A stretch of 64,000 nt of DNA, from positions 1,178,001 to 1,242,000 of the forward strand of contig CAWIYY010000003.1 of assembly GCA_963840435.1 (NCBI GenBank). Direction: 5' to 3'. The position numbers and the translations under genes are program-made. This document shows, one piece after another, positions 27,932-37,129 of the stretch; positions within the stretch are counted from its first letter, which is position 1; every line of letters starts with the position of its first letter. The notes under the pieces are model-generated. The model made no database searches and was not told the DNA's origin. It saw only the letters and a list, made by a program, of their open reading frames with translations. This DNA comes from Bog-473 sp963840435. Lineage in GTDB: Bacteria; Actinomycetota; Acidimicrobiia; Acidimicrobiales; RAAP-2.

Positions 27932-29337
27932 TCAACCCGAGGCACTTAGGGCTGCCTGCTGCTGGGCGGTCAGGTGGACGACATTCTTCGGGTCGCAGTT
28001 CCAGATGGACTGGGTAGGTCGGGTGATCGTCTTGTCGTAGACGAACTTGGTGGGCTCGGCCTTGAGCAGGGCAAAGCACGGTGAGGGTTGAGGGTCCTTG
28101 TCGGACATCGTCAACTGCGCCACCGGTGACTCAATGCCTCCGGCATCCCAGTTCTTCGTGGCGGCGGAGTGGCTGAGCACGCATGACACCGTCAAGTCGA
28201 CGCCACAAGCCGAGGCGGACTTTGCCCACAAGAGCCACGACTCCGCACCTTCCTCGTCGTCAAAGTCGACGGCGTCTCCCTTGGCGTACGTGTGCATCAC
28301 GTTGACGAGCTGCTCTGTCGAGGGGTTCTGCGAGGCCATCTCGAGTGGCCACCACGACGTTTCGACGTAGACCGGTGGGAGGCCTGGGTTCTCGGAGACT
28401 CCCTTGGTGGTCGAGGAGTTGTAGAACTGGACCCCAAGGATGATGAAGGCCGGGTGGTAAGCGGCAGTGGTCATCGACTGAAAGTAGGGAACGATGTTGT
28501 CGTCCAAGGACGGCCAGAGAGCCTCGACGCCCTTGCTCTGGATCTCTTCGATGTAGGGCGCCCAGTCGGTGACCGAAATCGGCGGCTCCTGGAAGTCGAG
28601 CACCTTCCACCCCTGGGCCTCGGCGCCGAACTCATCCTTGCGCTCGGCCTCGAGTACCGAGGCGTTGTTCTCTCCGCCCATACCCGCCTTCTTGACCGCC
28701 TGCGGATAGGCCTTCGCCAGCGCACCGAACCAACCCGAGGTGATGGTGTTGGTGTTGCCGCCACTTGGGTTTACCTGATCGGAGGCGAGTTCAGATGCGT
28801 CGGACACGACGTAGCCACTGATCTGGCCCAGCCCGCACTGTTCACGCACCGGGACGGCGGGCTGGTCGAGGGCCATGCCACCGCCGACCGCCATGAAGTC
28901 GCTTTGGCAGGCCTGCTCGGTCACCTGTGCGGCATTGAACAGGGCACCGTCGCGGTTGTCGATGACGATCTTGCGGCCGTTGATTCCGCCCGAGGCGTTG
29001 CACCATGCAGCGAAGGCCTTGGCCTGCTGGGGGAACTCGGCCTCCAGGCCGGGCTCGATCGTGTTGGCCGCATCGTTGAACACGGCGATGTTGATGGTCT
29101 TGTCCCCCACTCCACGCACTGAGGAAGCACCACCCGGACCCGCTTCGCAGATCTTGCCCACACCAGGCCACGTGCCGTTGGTGGGAGCGCTCGATGCCAG
29201 CACGCGCGACTGGACGCCCCCGCCCCTGCTGACGGCAGTGCAACAAACATCCCAGCGACTACGACGGTCGCCGTTGCCAGCGGCAGCGCCGTCCGTCGCA
29301 AGTCGATAAGGCCTTTCGCCAACACCTTCATATCCAC
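27932..29337 (-). CDS. Liv-type ABC substrate-binding protein, frameshifted after the signal peptide
   Basis: From about 29200 down to 27932 the product is a type I periplasmic binding protein (TINIAVFNDAANTIEPGLEA, VYVETSWWPLEMASQNPSTE, ending TQSIWNCDPKNVVHLTAQQQ), closely similar to the one at 53226. The signal peptide (MDMKVLAKGLIDLRRTALPL, cleavage near PSAGAGASS) is in a different frame starting at 29337. The two join if one base is missing near 29180-29225, where the coding strand has a run of G. This is either a sequencing error or a broken gene. It lies upstream of the DUF35/thiolase operon with a 75-base gap and may be its first gene. No permease gene is adjacent. Confidence 0.8.
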
Positions 29338-29433
29338 CCCCGGACATCTTGAGATTGGGGGATATTCAATCAGTAGTTCGACCCGAGTGGGATTCGGCTC
29401 GGAATTCAGGAGAATCCGACCCCGGATAGAGCA

Positions 29434-29464
29434 GGCCCCCTCACGCTCATCGCCCGGGGGGGCC
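29434..29464. terminator. GC-rich hairpin between amidohydrolase and binding-protein genes
   Basis: GGCCCCC (29434-29440) pairs with GGGGGCC (29458-29464) around a 17-base loop. It lies behind the leftward amidohydrolase and before the leftward binding protein. There is no T run, so termination is only a possibility. Confidence 0.3.
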
Positions 29465-29566
29465 CATTTCCGACTTCGTCCTCGGGCTTCGGGTTCGAGC
29501 CCGGGGGCGCATCAGACCAGTCCCGGCACTGCGCCGAGGTCGATCAGGGCATGAGGCGCCGGCTAC

Positions 29567-30799
29567 CTAGTTGGCCTGCGACTTGAGGAGCGCGTCGTTC
29601 GCGTTTTCAGGCAGCACGTCCAGAGGCCTCTCGAGTTCGTCGACGGTGGGACCGAACTTGGCCGCCAGCGGGGCCAACGCCGCCAAATCGAAGTCATACA
29701 AGTTGGCGCAGTTCTCAGCGAGGATCCGCTGCTTCTCGTCAGTCCCGATGTCCAGCATCACCTGGCGCAACGTCTCACGGGTGAACGGGTACGTTCCCTC
29801 GTCATGGGGATAGTCACTGCCCCACATGAACCGATCGGCGCCGATTTGTGCTCGCACTGCGACGTCCGCGGGTCGAGGCTGACTCACTCCCATCCAGACA
29901 TTCTGAGCAAAGTACTCGCTGGCCAGATGGTTCAGCTTGTTCTCGTCTCCGTAGCGGATTTCCCCCGTCTGGCCGGTTTTGCGGATCCGATCAATGGTGC
30001 CATCGAGATCCTTTAGCAATTTGGGCACCCATGAACACTGCGTTTCCGTGATCACGAACTTCAGCCGTGGAAACCGCTCGAAGACGCCGCCCAGGACGAA
30101 GTGGACGAAAGGGCGCTGCGAGTAGAAGTTGACCTCGTTGATGTAGAAGAGCATCGCAAAGGGATAGTTGCCGTAGTCAGGTGCCCCTGTACCTCCGTGC
30201 ACGTTGATGGGCACCTCAAGATCCTCAATGACTTCCCACAACCGGTCGTAGGCAGGATCGTAAAGCGGCCGGACCCACTTGACATCGGGCGGAATATTGG
30301 GCAGAAGGATGCCGCCGCGGAGGCCGTGGTCCTTGATCCACTGCACGTCGTCGATGGCGTCGTCGATGTCGTTGAGGAAGATCTGACCGATGCCCGCCCG
30401 GCGTTCGGGAAACTCGCTGCAGAAATCGACCAGCCAGCGGTTGTGAGCCCGGATTCCGGCGAGGCGATGCTCGTAGTTTTCAGGCTCAGGGGGCGGGGCA
30501 AAAAGAACAAAGCTCGGGAAGAAAGGCGGAATCGTGTTTGGAAAGATCACCTCTCCGACGATGCCGTCGGCCTCCTGCTGACTGTTGCGCATCTCGGTGT
30601 CCCAGTTTCGGAGCCTCCGCGTGTCGCCGAGGTCCTTGAAGGGGTTCTTGTACTTAGCCCGCCAGGCGTCGAATTCCTCGAGGTACCTGGAGTCGAGGTA
30701 CTCCCGGTACGCAGCGTGGCTGCCGCCGGCGTGGCTGTCGGCTGTGACGATCGTGTAGTGACCGTTGGCCCTGTCAATGGTGTCGTTGCCAGTCTTCAT
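29567..30799 (-). CDS. Amidohydro_2 (metal-dependent TIM-barrel) protein 1
   Basis: The 410-residue protein is of the ACMSD/gamma-resorcylate-decarboxylase superfamily. Strand 1 has Asp21-Ser-His23 (TADSHAGG), with only one of the two usual His. EVIFPNTIPPFFP and INVHGGTGAPDYG follow, and the strand-8 Asp is in MWGSDYPHDEGTYP. Family members hydrolyse or decarboxylate ring-derived acids. It is most like the two proteins at 41105 and 39837. A short inverted repeat lies 36 bases upstream, and tetR precedes it in the same direction. Confidence 0.85.
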   Translation of the reverse strand: MKTGNDTIDRANGHYTIVTADSHAGGSHAAYREYLDSRYLEEFDAWRAKYKNPFKDLGDTRRLRNWDTEMRNSQQEADGIVGEVIFPNTIPPFFPSFVLFAPPPEPENYEHRLAGIRAHNRWLVDFCSEFPERRAGIGQIFLNDIDDAIDDVQWIKDHGLRGGILLPNIPPDVKWVRPLYDPAYDRLWEVIEDLEVPINVHGGTGAPDYGNYPFAMLFYINEVNFYSQRPFVHFVLGGVFERFPRLKFVITETQCSWVPKLLKDLDGTIDRIRKTGQTGEIRYGDENKLNHLASEYFAQNVWMGVSQPRPADVAVRAQIGADRFMWGSDYPHDEGTYPFTRETLRQVMLDIGTDEKQRILAENCANLYDFDLAALAPLAAKFGPTVDELERPLDVLPENANDALLKSQAN

Positions 30800-30835
30800 T
30801 CTCGGTCTCAGTCCTCATCCTCAGAATGCTGGAGC

Positions 30836-30847
30836 ATGGTAAACCAT
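30836..30847. promoter_or_regulatory. short inverted repeat upstream of amidohydrolase 1
   Basis: ATGGTAAACCAT, five-base arms around AA, lies 36 bases before the start of the leftward amidohydrolase gene. It contains the ACCAT half-site also seen in the TetR-type palindromes at 31673 and 36947. Confidence 0.35.
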
Positions 30848-30936
30848 CGTTGGATTCAATATGCAAAGCCAGTTTACGCGGCTGCGTTCGCTCGAAAGCA
30901 TCGATCCGCCCATTCACGGTCGACGTGCTCGCTCCC

Positions 30937-31623
30937 CTATGCATCCGCCGCCTCGGCGATCTCTACGTAGGGCGCCAGGATCTGACCCAGCAGTTGCCGA
31001 TGCCGTGAACCGCGATCTTGCTTCGGCGCAAGTGTGTCGTAGGCCATGGAATCCAACAGTTGCTGGCTAAAGGCAAAACCACGAATCACGAGAAACATCG
31101 TTGTCGCCAGCTCGGGCTTATTGGCAGCCGGCCCGAGTGCTTCTCGGAGTAGCCGGCGGACGTGGGTATTACACCGTTCGGCGACCTCGCGCATCGTCTT
31201 GCGCACATCGGAGCTGGTGCGAGGATCATGGTCCATATTCAGCAACACCTGAAGACTGGCCAAATAGTCGGGCCGTCCATAGTGAGCCAAGAACACGTCG
31301 ATCAGCTGAGACATCCGGTCCGCAACGGTCGGTCCCTCTATGTGAGCGCCTTCGACGGTCTCGACCATGTGGCTCGCTCCGTCCTCGAGAACGGCGAGCA
31401 TCAGACCTTCGCGATTCCCGAAGTACCACTGGATCACCCCCCAAGTGACCCCTGCCCTGCGAGCAATCTCATTGGTGCTCGAGCCTCGGTAGAAGCCCAA
31501 CTCAATGATGCATTCGACGGCCGCCTTGATGACCCGGTCACGGGTATCGATTTCCGCGCCCCCGACCGCCTGCTCCCGGCTCTGACGCCGGTCGGCCTTG
31601 GTCCGCTCTGGCTTGATCGTCAC
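30937..31623 (-). CDS. TetR-family regulator 1
   Basis: The N-terminal helix-turn-helix (TRDRVIKAAVECIIELGFYR, EIARRAGVTWGVIQWYFGNR) is typical of TetR proteins; the rest is the ligand-binding helical domain (HDPRTSSDVRKTMREVAERC). I chose the GTG at 31623 (228 aa), which has TAGAGT seven bases upstream as for a leaderless start; a TTG at 31656 is the alternative. A palindrome at 31673, between this gene and the divergent amidohydrolase, recurs before the CoA-transferase operon at 36947, which marks it as the likely local regulator. Confidence 0.85.
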   Translation of the reverse strand: MTIKPERTKADRRQSREQAVGGAEIDTRDRVIKAAVECIIELGFYRGSSTNEIARRAGVTWGVIQWYFGNREGLMLAVLEDGASHMVETVEGAHIEGPTVADRMSQLIDVFLAHYGRPDYLASLQVLLNMDHDPRTSSDVRKTMREVAERCNTHVRRLLREALGPAANKPELATTMFLVIRGFAFSQQLLDSMAYDTLAPKQDRGSRHRQLLGQILAPYVEIAEAADA

Positions 31624-31672
31624 GGTGGCAACTCTAAAGGTCCCTTGTGGGACCAACAGTCCTATGTTACGT

Positions 31673-31692
31673 TCACCATTGTAGCTACTATG
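31673..31692. promoter_or_regulatory. TetR-type operator between tetR and amidohydrolase 2
   Basis: TCACCATTGTAGCTACTATG matches 16 of 20 bases of the palindrome at 36949-36968 (TCACCATAGCACTTACTATG) and lies in the divergent promoter region of tetR and the amidohydrolase at 31760. Confidence 0.6.
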
Positions 31693-31759
31693 TCAGTGGA
31701 ACATGAGGGTCCGGCTTTCTCTCCCGGATCCTCTCGGTTCGCTGTCTAAGGGAGGGCAC

Positions 31760-32821
31760 ATGACGACCCGGCTGATCTCCGTCGATTCTCACGTCAAGGT
31801 GACGCCCGAACAGCTCAGGGAGCTCATGCCAGCGAAGTTCCACGCTGACTGGGATGCCGCCGTCGCGGCGGAACGGGAAGAGCACCTGAGGGAGATGGGA
31901 GGCGTGGATCCCTCGGTGATGGTGGCCGGGTTCAGTCACGAGGCTTTCTCGAGTCCCGGCTACTACGACCCCGATCAGCGGCTGAAGGCCATGGACCGCG
32001 ATGGGGTGGACGCGGAAATTCTCTACAGCGAAGTCAGCGCCTTCCGGCACTACCCTCACATGAAAGAAGGCTGGAAAGAGGCGTCGGAGGCATTCAACCG
32101 GTTCATGCTCAATTTCGCCTCGGCGGATCCGGCACGCCTGGTGCCGGCGTATCAGGTGCCGCTCATCGAGATCGAATTTGCCGTCAAGCAGATCGAAGCA
32201 CTTGCGGCCGACGGGGCGAAGGCGATTCACATTCCGACCTTCCCCGCCGAGGTCGGGCTGCCTGAATACCACGACGCCCGGTACGACCCCGTTTGGGCGG
32301 CGATTTCCGCATCGGGAATGTCGGTCAGCCAGCACCTCGGACTGGTGGCTTCGCTCTGGGACCTGTTTCGCCGAGATCCCACACCTCAGAAGGCCATCTT
32401 CACGTCGCAACCCTCCATGCGGCTCGCGGAAACGATCGGTTTCTGGATCCTCCCCGGCGTCCTGGCGCGCTTCCCCGACCTCAAGATCGTGCTGGTCGAG
32501 CCGAGTCTGGGTTGGATTCCCCACTACCTCAACGTGCTGGACACTATGGCTGAAGGTCCCTACGACTTCCCCGAGCTGGACGATAAGCCGAGCAGCTACT
32601 TCCACCGCCAGATGTACCTGACCTTTGTCGACGATGCGCGGGGCCTGCAGCACCGTCACGAGCTCGGCATCGATCGGATCATGTGGTCGACCGACTTTCC
32701 GCACCCGGCCACGTCATGGCCGAACTCGCAGGGCATCGTCGAGAAGAACTTCGAAGGCATCCCCGCCGACGAGCGAGATCTGATCGTGGCTGGCAACGCA
32801 GCCCGCGTCTACAGCCTTTAG
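31760..32821 (+). CDS. Amidohydro_2 protein 2
   Basis: TAAGGGAGGGCAC precedes the ATG at 31760; an upstream in-frame start at 31703 has no such site. The 353-residue protein shows Asp9-Ser-His11 (ISVDSHVKVTP), AKAIHIPTFP, SVSQHLGLVASLW, LVEPSLGWIPHYL and the strand-8 MWSTDFPHPATSWP. Only one His of the usual strand-1 pair is kept. It is divergent from tetR with a shared palindrome, so its expression is probably ligand-controlled. It likely hydrolyses or decarboxylates a CoA-free ring-cleavage intermediate, by family analogy. Confidence 0.85.
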   Translation: MTTRLISVDSHVKVTPEQLRELMPAKFHADWDAAVAAEREEHLREMGGVDPSVMVAGFSHEAFSSPGYYDPDQRLKAMDRDGVDAEILYSEVSAFRHYPHMKEGWKEASEAFNRFMLNFASADPARLVPAYQVPLIEIEFAVKQIEALAADGAKAIHIPTFPAEVGLPEYHDARYDPVWAAISASGMSVSQHLGLVASLWDLFRRDPTPQKAIFTSQPSMRLAETIGFWILPGVLARFPDLKIVLVEPSLGWIPHYLNVLDTMAEGPYDFPELDDKPSSYFHRQMYLTFVDDARGLQHRHELGIDRIMWSTDFPHPATSWPNSQGIVEKNFEGIPADERDLIVAGNAARVYSL

Positions 32822-32925
32822 AGGGCGCTCGGCGCAGGATGCCCCGTGCGGTCTGCCCCGCACCTCATCCCACCGGGTGTGCCTCGTGGCCGGAGCCCGT
32901 GACGGGTACCGCCCGAGAAATGCGG

Positions 32926-34092
32926 TCAGGGTCGTCTGAGAATCAGACCGGTTCGACTGGCACAGACGAGCGCAATCTCTGGATCGACCAGCTGATTCGG
33001 TGAGGTGCCACGGAGTTGGCGCACGGCTTCGGTGGTGAGGTTCAGTCCGTGGATGTAGCCCTCTCCGATGAGGCCTCCGTTCGTGTTGCAGGGAAGACTC
33101 CCCCGCGGACCGAGGTTGCCGTCGGCGATGAAGTCCTTTGCCTCTCCGGGTCCGCAGAAACCGAGGCCCTCGAGTTGCATCAGAAACATCGGCGAGAACG
33201 CGTCATAGATCATGGCGACGTCGACATCGGAACGCGTGAATCCGTACCCGTCGAAGAGGTTCTCGGCCATCGCCGCGCACCCCTCCATGACGGCGATGTC
33301 ATTCGTGTAGTGGTTGCTGGCGATCTCCTCTTCGAAGAGACCAGCGTTCGCCACCGCCCCAATGAGGACTGGCCGGTCACTGTCAGATGCACGGTCGGCC
33401 GAGGTAATCACAAGGGCCACGGAACCATCGGTCTCCTGGCAACAGTCGAAGAGGCGGATGGCCGGTTCGGCGATCCAACGTGAGGCCTGGTGTTCCTCAA
33501 GTGTGATCGGCTTCTTGTAGAAATGGGCATTCGGATTGTTTGCGGCGTACTCCCTGAATTGCACGACCGCACGACCAAAGTCTTCACTCGACACGCCGTA
33601 CGAGTGCATGTAGCGGACGCAATTGAGCGACATCCACGAGGCGGGAGTAAGGACACCGAACGGGGTGCACCATTGCATGGCTGTCGAGCCAGAGTGTGAT
33701 GACGACCCCCTTCCCCCGACCGCTGCCCGGCCGAAGCGCTCGCCCGACCTCGCCTTGATGGCCCGGTAGGCGACAACCACGTCAGCCACGCCCGCCGCCA
33801 CGGCCGCCGCCGCGTGGAGGAGCACCCCCTGCGAACCGCCGCCCCCATACGGCACCCGGCTGGAGAAACGGACGTCTTGGATGCCGAGGGTACGGACGAG
33901 CTCGGTCTCCTCCACCGGGTCGATCGTGTAGCTGACCAGTCCGTTCACGTCAGCCGCGCTGAGCCCCGCATCGGCGAGCGCGGCCACGATCGCCTCAGCG
34001 GCGAGTTGCGTCTCGCTGCGACCCGCCGCCTTCGAGAACTCCGTCTGCCCGATGCCGACTATCGCGGTTGCATCACGGAGCCGACTATCCAT
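32926..34092 (-). CDS. Ltp2-like lipid-transfer protein/retro-aldolase
   Basis: The 388-residue thiolase-like protein has TAIVGIGQTEFSKAAGRSET, VPYGGGGSQGVLLHAAAAVA where thiolases have the nucleophilic Cys, MIYDAFSPMFLMQLEGLGFC and NTNGGLIGEGYIHGLN. These match the pattern of actinobacterial Ltp2-type proteins, which cleave steroid side chains by retro-aldol reaction with a DUF35 partner. Such a partner (34085) is encoded immediately upstream with an eight-base overlap. It is the last gene of a three-gene operon. The true substrate is unknown. Confidence 0.88.
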   Translation of the reverse strand: MDSRLRDATAIVGIGQTEFSKAAGRSETQLAAEAIVAALADAGLSAADVNGLVSYTIDPVEETELVRTLGIQDVRFSSRVPYGGGGSQGVLLHAAAAVAAGVADVVVAYRAIKARSGERFGRAAVGGRGSSSHSGSTAMQWCTPFGVLTPASWMSLNCVRYMHSYGVSSEDFGRAVVQFREYAANNPNAHFYKKPITLEEHQASRWIAEPAIRLFDCCQETDGSVALVITSADRASDSDRPVLIGAVANAGLFEEEIASNHYTNDIAVMEGCAAMAENLFDGYGFTRSDVDVAMIYDAFSPMFLMQLEGLGFCGPGEAKDFIADGNLGPRGSLPCNTNGGLIGEGYIHGLNLTTEAVRQLRGTSPNQLVDPEIALVCASRTGLILRRP

Positions 34093-34507
34093 TGGCCTCC
34101 TTCGGTTTGAAGACCGGGACCGCCCCGTCGTGACGCGTCCGGCGGAAGTCGAGGGTCACCGGCATCCCGATGCTGACATCGCTTGGATCGACATCGACCA
34201 AGTTTGACAATATCCGGACGCCCTCCTCGAGATCGATGAGGGCGGCAAGGATTGGGTAGTCAAATGCGGGATTCTGAGGGTGATGGAGGATGGCGTAGCT
34301 GTAGACGATCCCGTCCCCCGCGAGGTCGATGATCTCGAATTCGAGCGAGTGGCACGTAGGACACATGGGGCGGGGTGGGTGCCGCAACCGGCCACAGCGT
34401 TGACACCGCTGGGTGACAAGCCGACCCTCGCGGGCCGCATCCCAAAAGAAGCGGTTGTCGTCACTGAGGAGAGGGGCGGGGCGGGAAACCTCGTCTGTCT
34501 CGGTCAT
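34085..34507 (-). CDS. DUF35 OB-fold protein with zinc ribbon
   Basis: The 140-residue protein starts with a helix (NRFFWDAAREGRLVTQRC), then a complete four-Cys zinc ribbon (RCQRCGRLRHPPRPMCPTC), then the OB-fold (GIVYSYAILHHPQNPAFDYP, ILAALIDLEEGVRILSNLVD). It overlaps the CoA-transferase gene by four bases and the Ltp2-like gene by eight. This is the usual partner arrangement in which the DUF35 protein completes the active site or acyl-CoA tunnel of Ltp2. Confidence 0.9.
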   Translation of the reverse strand: MTETDEVSRPAPLLSDDNRFFWDAAREGRLVTQRCQRCGRLRHPPRPMCPTCHSLEFEIIDLAGDGIVYSYAILHHPQNPAFDYPILAALIDLEEGVRILSNLVDVDPSDVSIGMPVTLDFRRTRHDGAVPVFKPKEANG

Positions 34508-36918
34508 CGCTCTCCGTCCATCACCGCACGGCTCTCCACCATGGCCTCGACCAGGGCCCCGGAGTATCCAAGTTCATTCAGGATTTCCCTCGTCTGCTCT
34601 CCGCAAGCGCACGGACCCCGCTGAATGACCGCCTCGGATGGGCTGATGTTGACGAGCAGGCCCGGGTCTTCGAATCGACCCACGCTGCTCGACCGGGTCT
34701 CACTGATCAGGTTCAGCCGTTTGGCGTCCGGATCGTCGAAGAGGTTCCGACAGAAGAACTCGTCGACCACTTCAATCGGTATACCCCGGTCGTCAAGAGC
34801 TTCGAATGCCTCCTCCGCCACCGTGTTCCCAAAGTACGAGCCGAGCCACTTGACCACCGACTCGTCATCTTCGGCGAGAGGAGCGCCCGGAAGCAAGGTC
34901 CGAAGCGCCGCCCGCGCCTCACTGGTGATGGCGGCGAGGAACACCCATTCGCCGAGCGCACACCTGTAGAGGCGGTAATACGGGGAGAGCCCGAACTGAT
35001 CCCGGTCCACCTGGCCCCAGTCGGGTGCCCTGCCGTCGGAGTGGATCCATGCATGGGACGTGTGCAAGAGCCCGGCGTTGACGATGGAGGTGCTGACCGC
35101 TTGGCCTTCCCCTGTCCTGTCGCGGTGGTACAGCGCGGTCGTGATAGCGATGGCCGCCAAGAGCGCATTGCCGGTGTCCCCCATGTTTGACCGGCTCCAG
35201 AGCGGAGGGTTGCCAGCGGCGCACGCTCCGTCCTCCCATTCCGTCCCCGTCATGGCCGCGGCATTCTGGTCCGTACCGGGAAGATCTGATCTGGGACCCT
35301 TCTCGTACCCGCGAGTATTGCAGTACACCAGCGCGGGATGGCGTTCGCGAAGGCTCTCGTAGTCAAGCCCCAAACGGGCTGCCGCTCCTGGCCTCCAGTT
35401 CAGCGTGATGACGTCAGAAAGCTGCAGCAGCCTCTCCAGGACTTCTCTTCCGGACGGGTTCTTGAGGTTCAGAGCGATACTGCGCTTTCCTCGATTCGTG
35501 CCGAGACCCATGTGGGTGCCGTTCCAGTACGTGTCGTGCAGCGCGTTGATCTTGATGACATCGGCGCCGAGGTCGGCGAGGGCACGTCCCGTGAACGGCC
35601 CCGCCACCCCGAGCCCGAGATCAAGGACCCGAATACCGGCGAGGGGGTGCGCCAGCGAGTCCTGGGATACGAGGCCGGGATCGGGGCGCGCCGAGACCGA
35701 AAGGCTCTCGGCGAGGACCTCCTCGGTGTGTTGACCAGAACGGGGTGCCGGCCCGGCGACGGCACCTGGAGTGGCTGAGAACTCCAGCAGGGGCCCGACA
35801 TGGAGAATCAGTCCCTCCTCTGGATCGTCGACCTCGACCACGCAGCCATCAGCGAGGAAGGATTTGTCCGCCAGTGCCTCCCCCGGTGACCTGACCGTCG
35901 CGATTCCGAGGCCCGCCTCCTCCGCCGCCCGGACCCACTCGTCGGAAGGGAACTTCTTGAACGCCTCTGCGAGTTGGGGATGGAGGAAGATGCCCGCCAG
36001 CAGCCCGTCCGACTCCATGGAGACGCGATCGGGATCGTCTCGGTACGACGTGTCGAGCCCGACGGCCGAGAGCTTGTCCCCTTCTGCCGCTGCCAGAACC
36101 CATCGGGGACGAACGGTCCAGTGATGGACCCACTTGCCGTCTGCGCATTCGTAGAGTCCCTCGATGGACCTGGAGTCGACCGGCCACATCCAGTACAACG
36201 GCGCATCGGGGTTCTCGACGCGCTGCCAATTCAGGCACGACGCGGCCAATGCGCCTTGTAGCAGCGATGTGGTTACTCGCTGGCCCAGGCCACTGACCTG
36301 TCGAGCGCGCAGCGCCGCGGCAATCCCCAGCGTGGCGAAGTACGTCGCGCCGATGCTTGGCCACGGGGTCCGCGGGAAGATCGGTCCTTCCCGATCGGCG
36401 CCCCGGACGAGCCCTTCGGGCGCGCCAAACTCGGGGTACGGGCCCGGACGGCCATTGATGAACTCCATTGCGGTCCCCCGCCGACCCTTTTGGTCAAAGA
36501 GAAGGCCGGTCCGGGCAGCGACAAGCCCGTCGTAGCCCGGACGGTCCCGGTGGGCGGGGTGCTCCCCGTAGGCGGTGATCGAACAGGTGATGATCCGGGG
36601 ATTGCGCGCACTGAGGGCGGCGTGGTCGATCCCGAGCCGTGCAGTTGTCCCCAACGAGAAGCTGTCCACGACGACATCGGCGGTCCGGGCGAGCTGATCG
36701 AATTGCTCCCGGCCCTCGACGCTTTGTAGATCGAGGCGAGCGCTGCGCTTACCCCGATTCCAGACCCGATACCCGGTCTGCTCCGAGAATGGATCGCCCA
36801 GGGGGGGTTCGATGCGTACAACGTCAGCGCCGTTGTCGGCCAGGAACATGGTGGTCATCGGGCCGGCCATGCCCCAGGACAGATCGAGAACGCGCAGATG
36901 CTCGAATGCTCCAGCCAT
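34504..36918 (-). CDS. tandem-fused class III CoA-transferase (CaiB/BaiF x2), copy 1
   Basis: I chose the ATG at 36918, which has GGTGGAG before it; an upstream GTG at 36936 has none. The 804-residue product contains two full CaiB/BaiF domains (about 5-390 and 425-800), each beginning with LRVLDLSWGMAGP or IRVLDLGLGVAGP. Both keep the catalytic Asp: DRPGYDGLVAARTG and LPGTDQNAAAMTG. Family III enzymes move CoA between acids; fused dimers occur in actinobacteria. It leads the operon with DUF35 and Ltp2-like genes, suggesting it activates the acid that is later cleaved. A strong palindrome lies 28 bases upstream. Confidence 0.9.
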   Translation of the reverse strand: MAGAFEHLRVLDLSWGMAGPMTTMFLADNGADVVRIEPPLGDPFSEQTGYRVWNRGKRSARLDLQSVEGREQFDQLARTADVVVDSFSLGTTARLGIDHAALSARNPRIITCSITAYGEHPAHRDRPGYDGLVAARTGLLFDQKGRRGTAMEFINGRPGPYPEFGAPEGLVRGADREGPIFPRTPWPSIGATYFATLGIAAALRARQVSGLGQRVTTSLLQGALAASCLNWQRVENPDAPLYWMWPVDSRSIEGLYECADGKWVHHWTVRPRWVLAAAEGDKLSAVGLDTSYRDDPDRVSMESDGLLAGIFLHPQLAEAFKKFPSDEWVRAAEEAGLGIATVRSPGEALADKSFLADGCVVEVDDPEEGLILHVGPLLEFSATPGAVAGPAPRSGQHTEEVLAESLSVSARPDPGLVSQDSLAHPLAGIRVLDLGLGVAGPFTGRALADLGADVIKINALHDTYWNGTHMGLGTNRGKRSIALNLKNPSGREVLERLLQLSDVITLNWRPGAAARLGLDYESLRERHPALVYCNTRGYEKGPRSDLPGTDQNAAAMTGTEWEDGACAAGNPPLWSRSNMGDTGNALLAAIAITTALYHRDRTGEGQAVSTSIVNAGLLHTSHAWIHSDGRAPDWGQVDRDQFGLSPYYRLYRCALGEWVFLAAITSEARAALRTLLPGAPLAEDDESVVKWLGSYFGNTVAEEAFEALDDRGIPIEVVDEFFCRNLFDDPDAKRLNLISETRSSSVGRFEDPGLLVNISPSEAVIQRGPCACGEQTREILNELGYSGALVEAMVESRAVMDGER

Positions 36919-36946
36919 ACGACTCCACCCCTTCACATCCTGGTGG

Positions 36947-36974
36947 GCTCACCATAGCACTTACTATGGTGAGC
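36947..36974. promoter_or_regulatory. perfect 11-base palindrome, TetR-type operator
   Basis: GCTCACCATAG (36947-36957) and CTATGGTGAGC (36964-36974) are exact inverted repeats around CACTTA. The site lies just upstream of the CoA-transferase/DUF35/Ltp2 operon and shares most of its core with the site at 31673 beside tetR. Confidence 0.7.
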
Positions 36975-37129
36975 ACGCTCAGAGACGAGCCGCCAGAAAT
37001 GCCGTTGTCGGGTCAGCCAGGGGCCAACCGCACTCTGCGGCTGTCGGAGTAGCGCCGATGCCACCCGAGGTGGTCGAGGTGATCAGGAATCCAGGAGGAG
37101 TGGCGAGAGCTCGCGGTCCGCTCGGTGGC

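Noticed and set aside
29480..29510. GGGTTCGAGCCC resembling a tRNA T arm
   Set aside because: The five-base stem does not pair and no acceptor, D or anticodon arm can be built around it.
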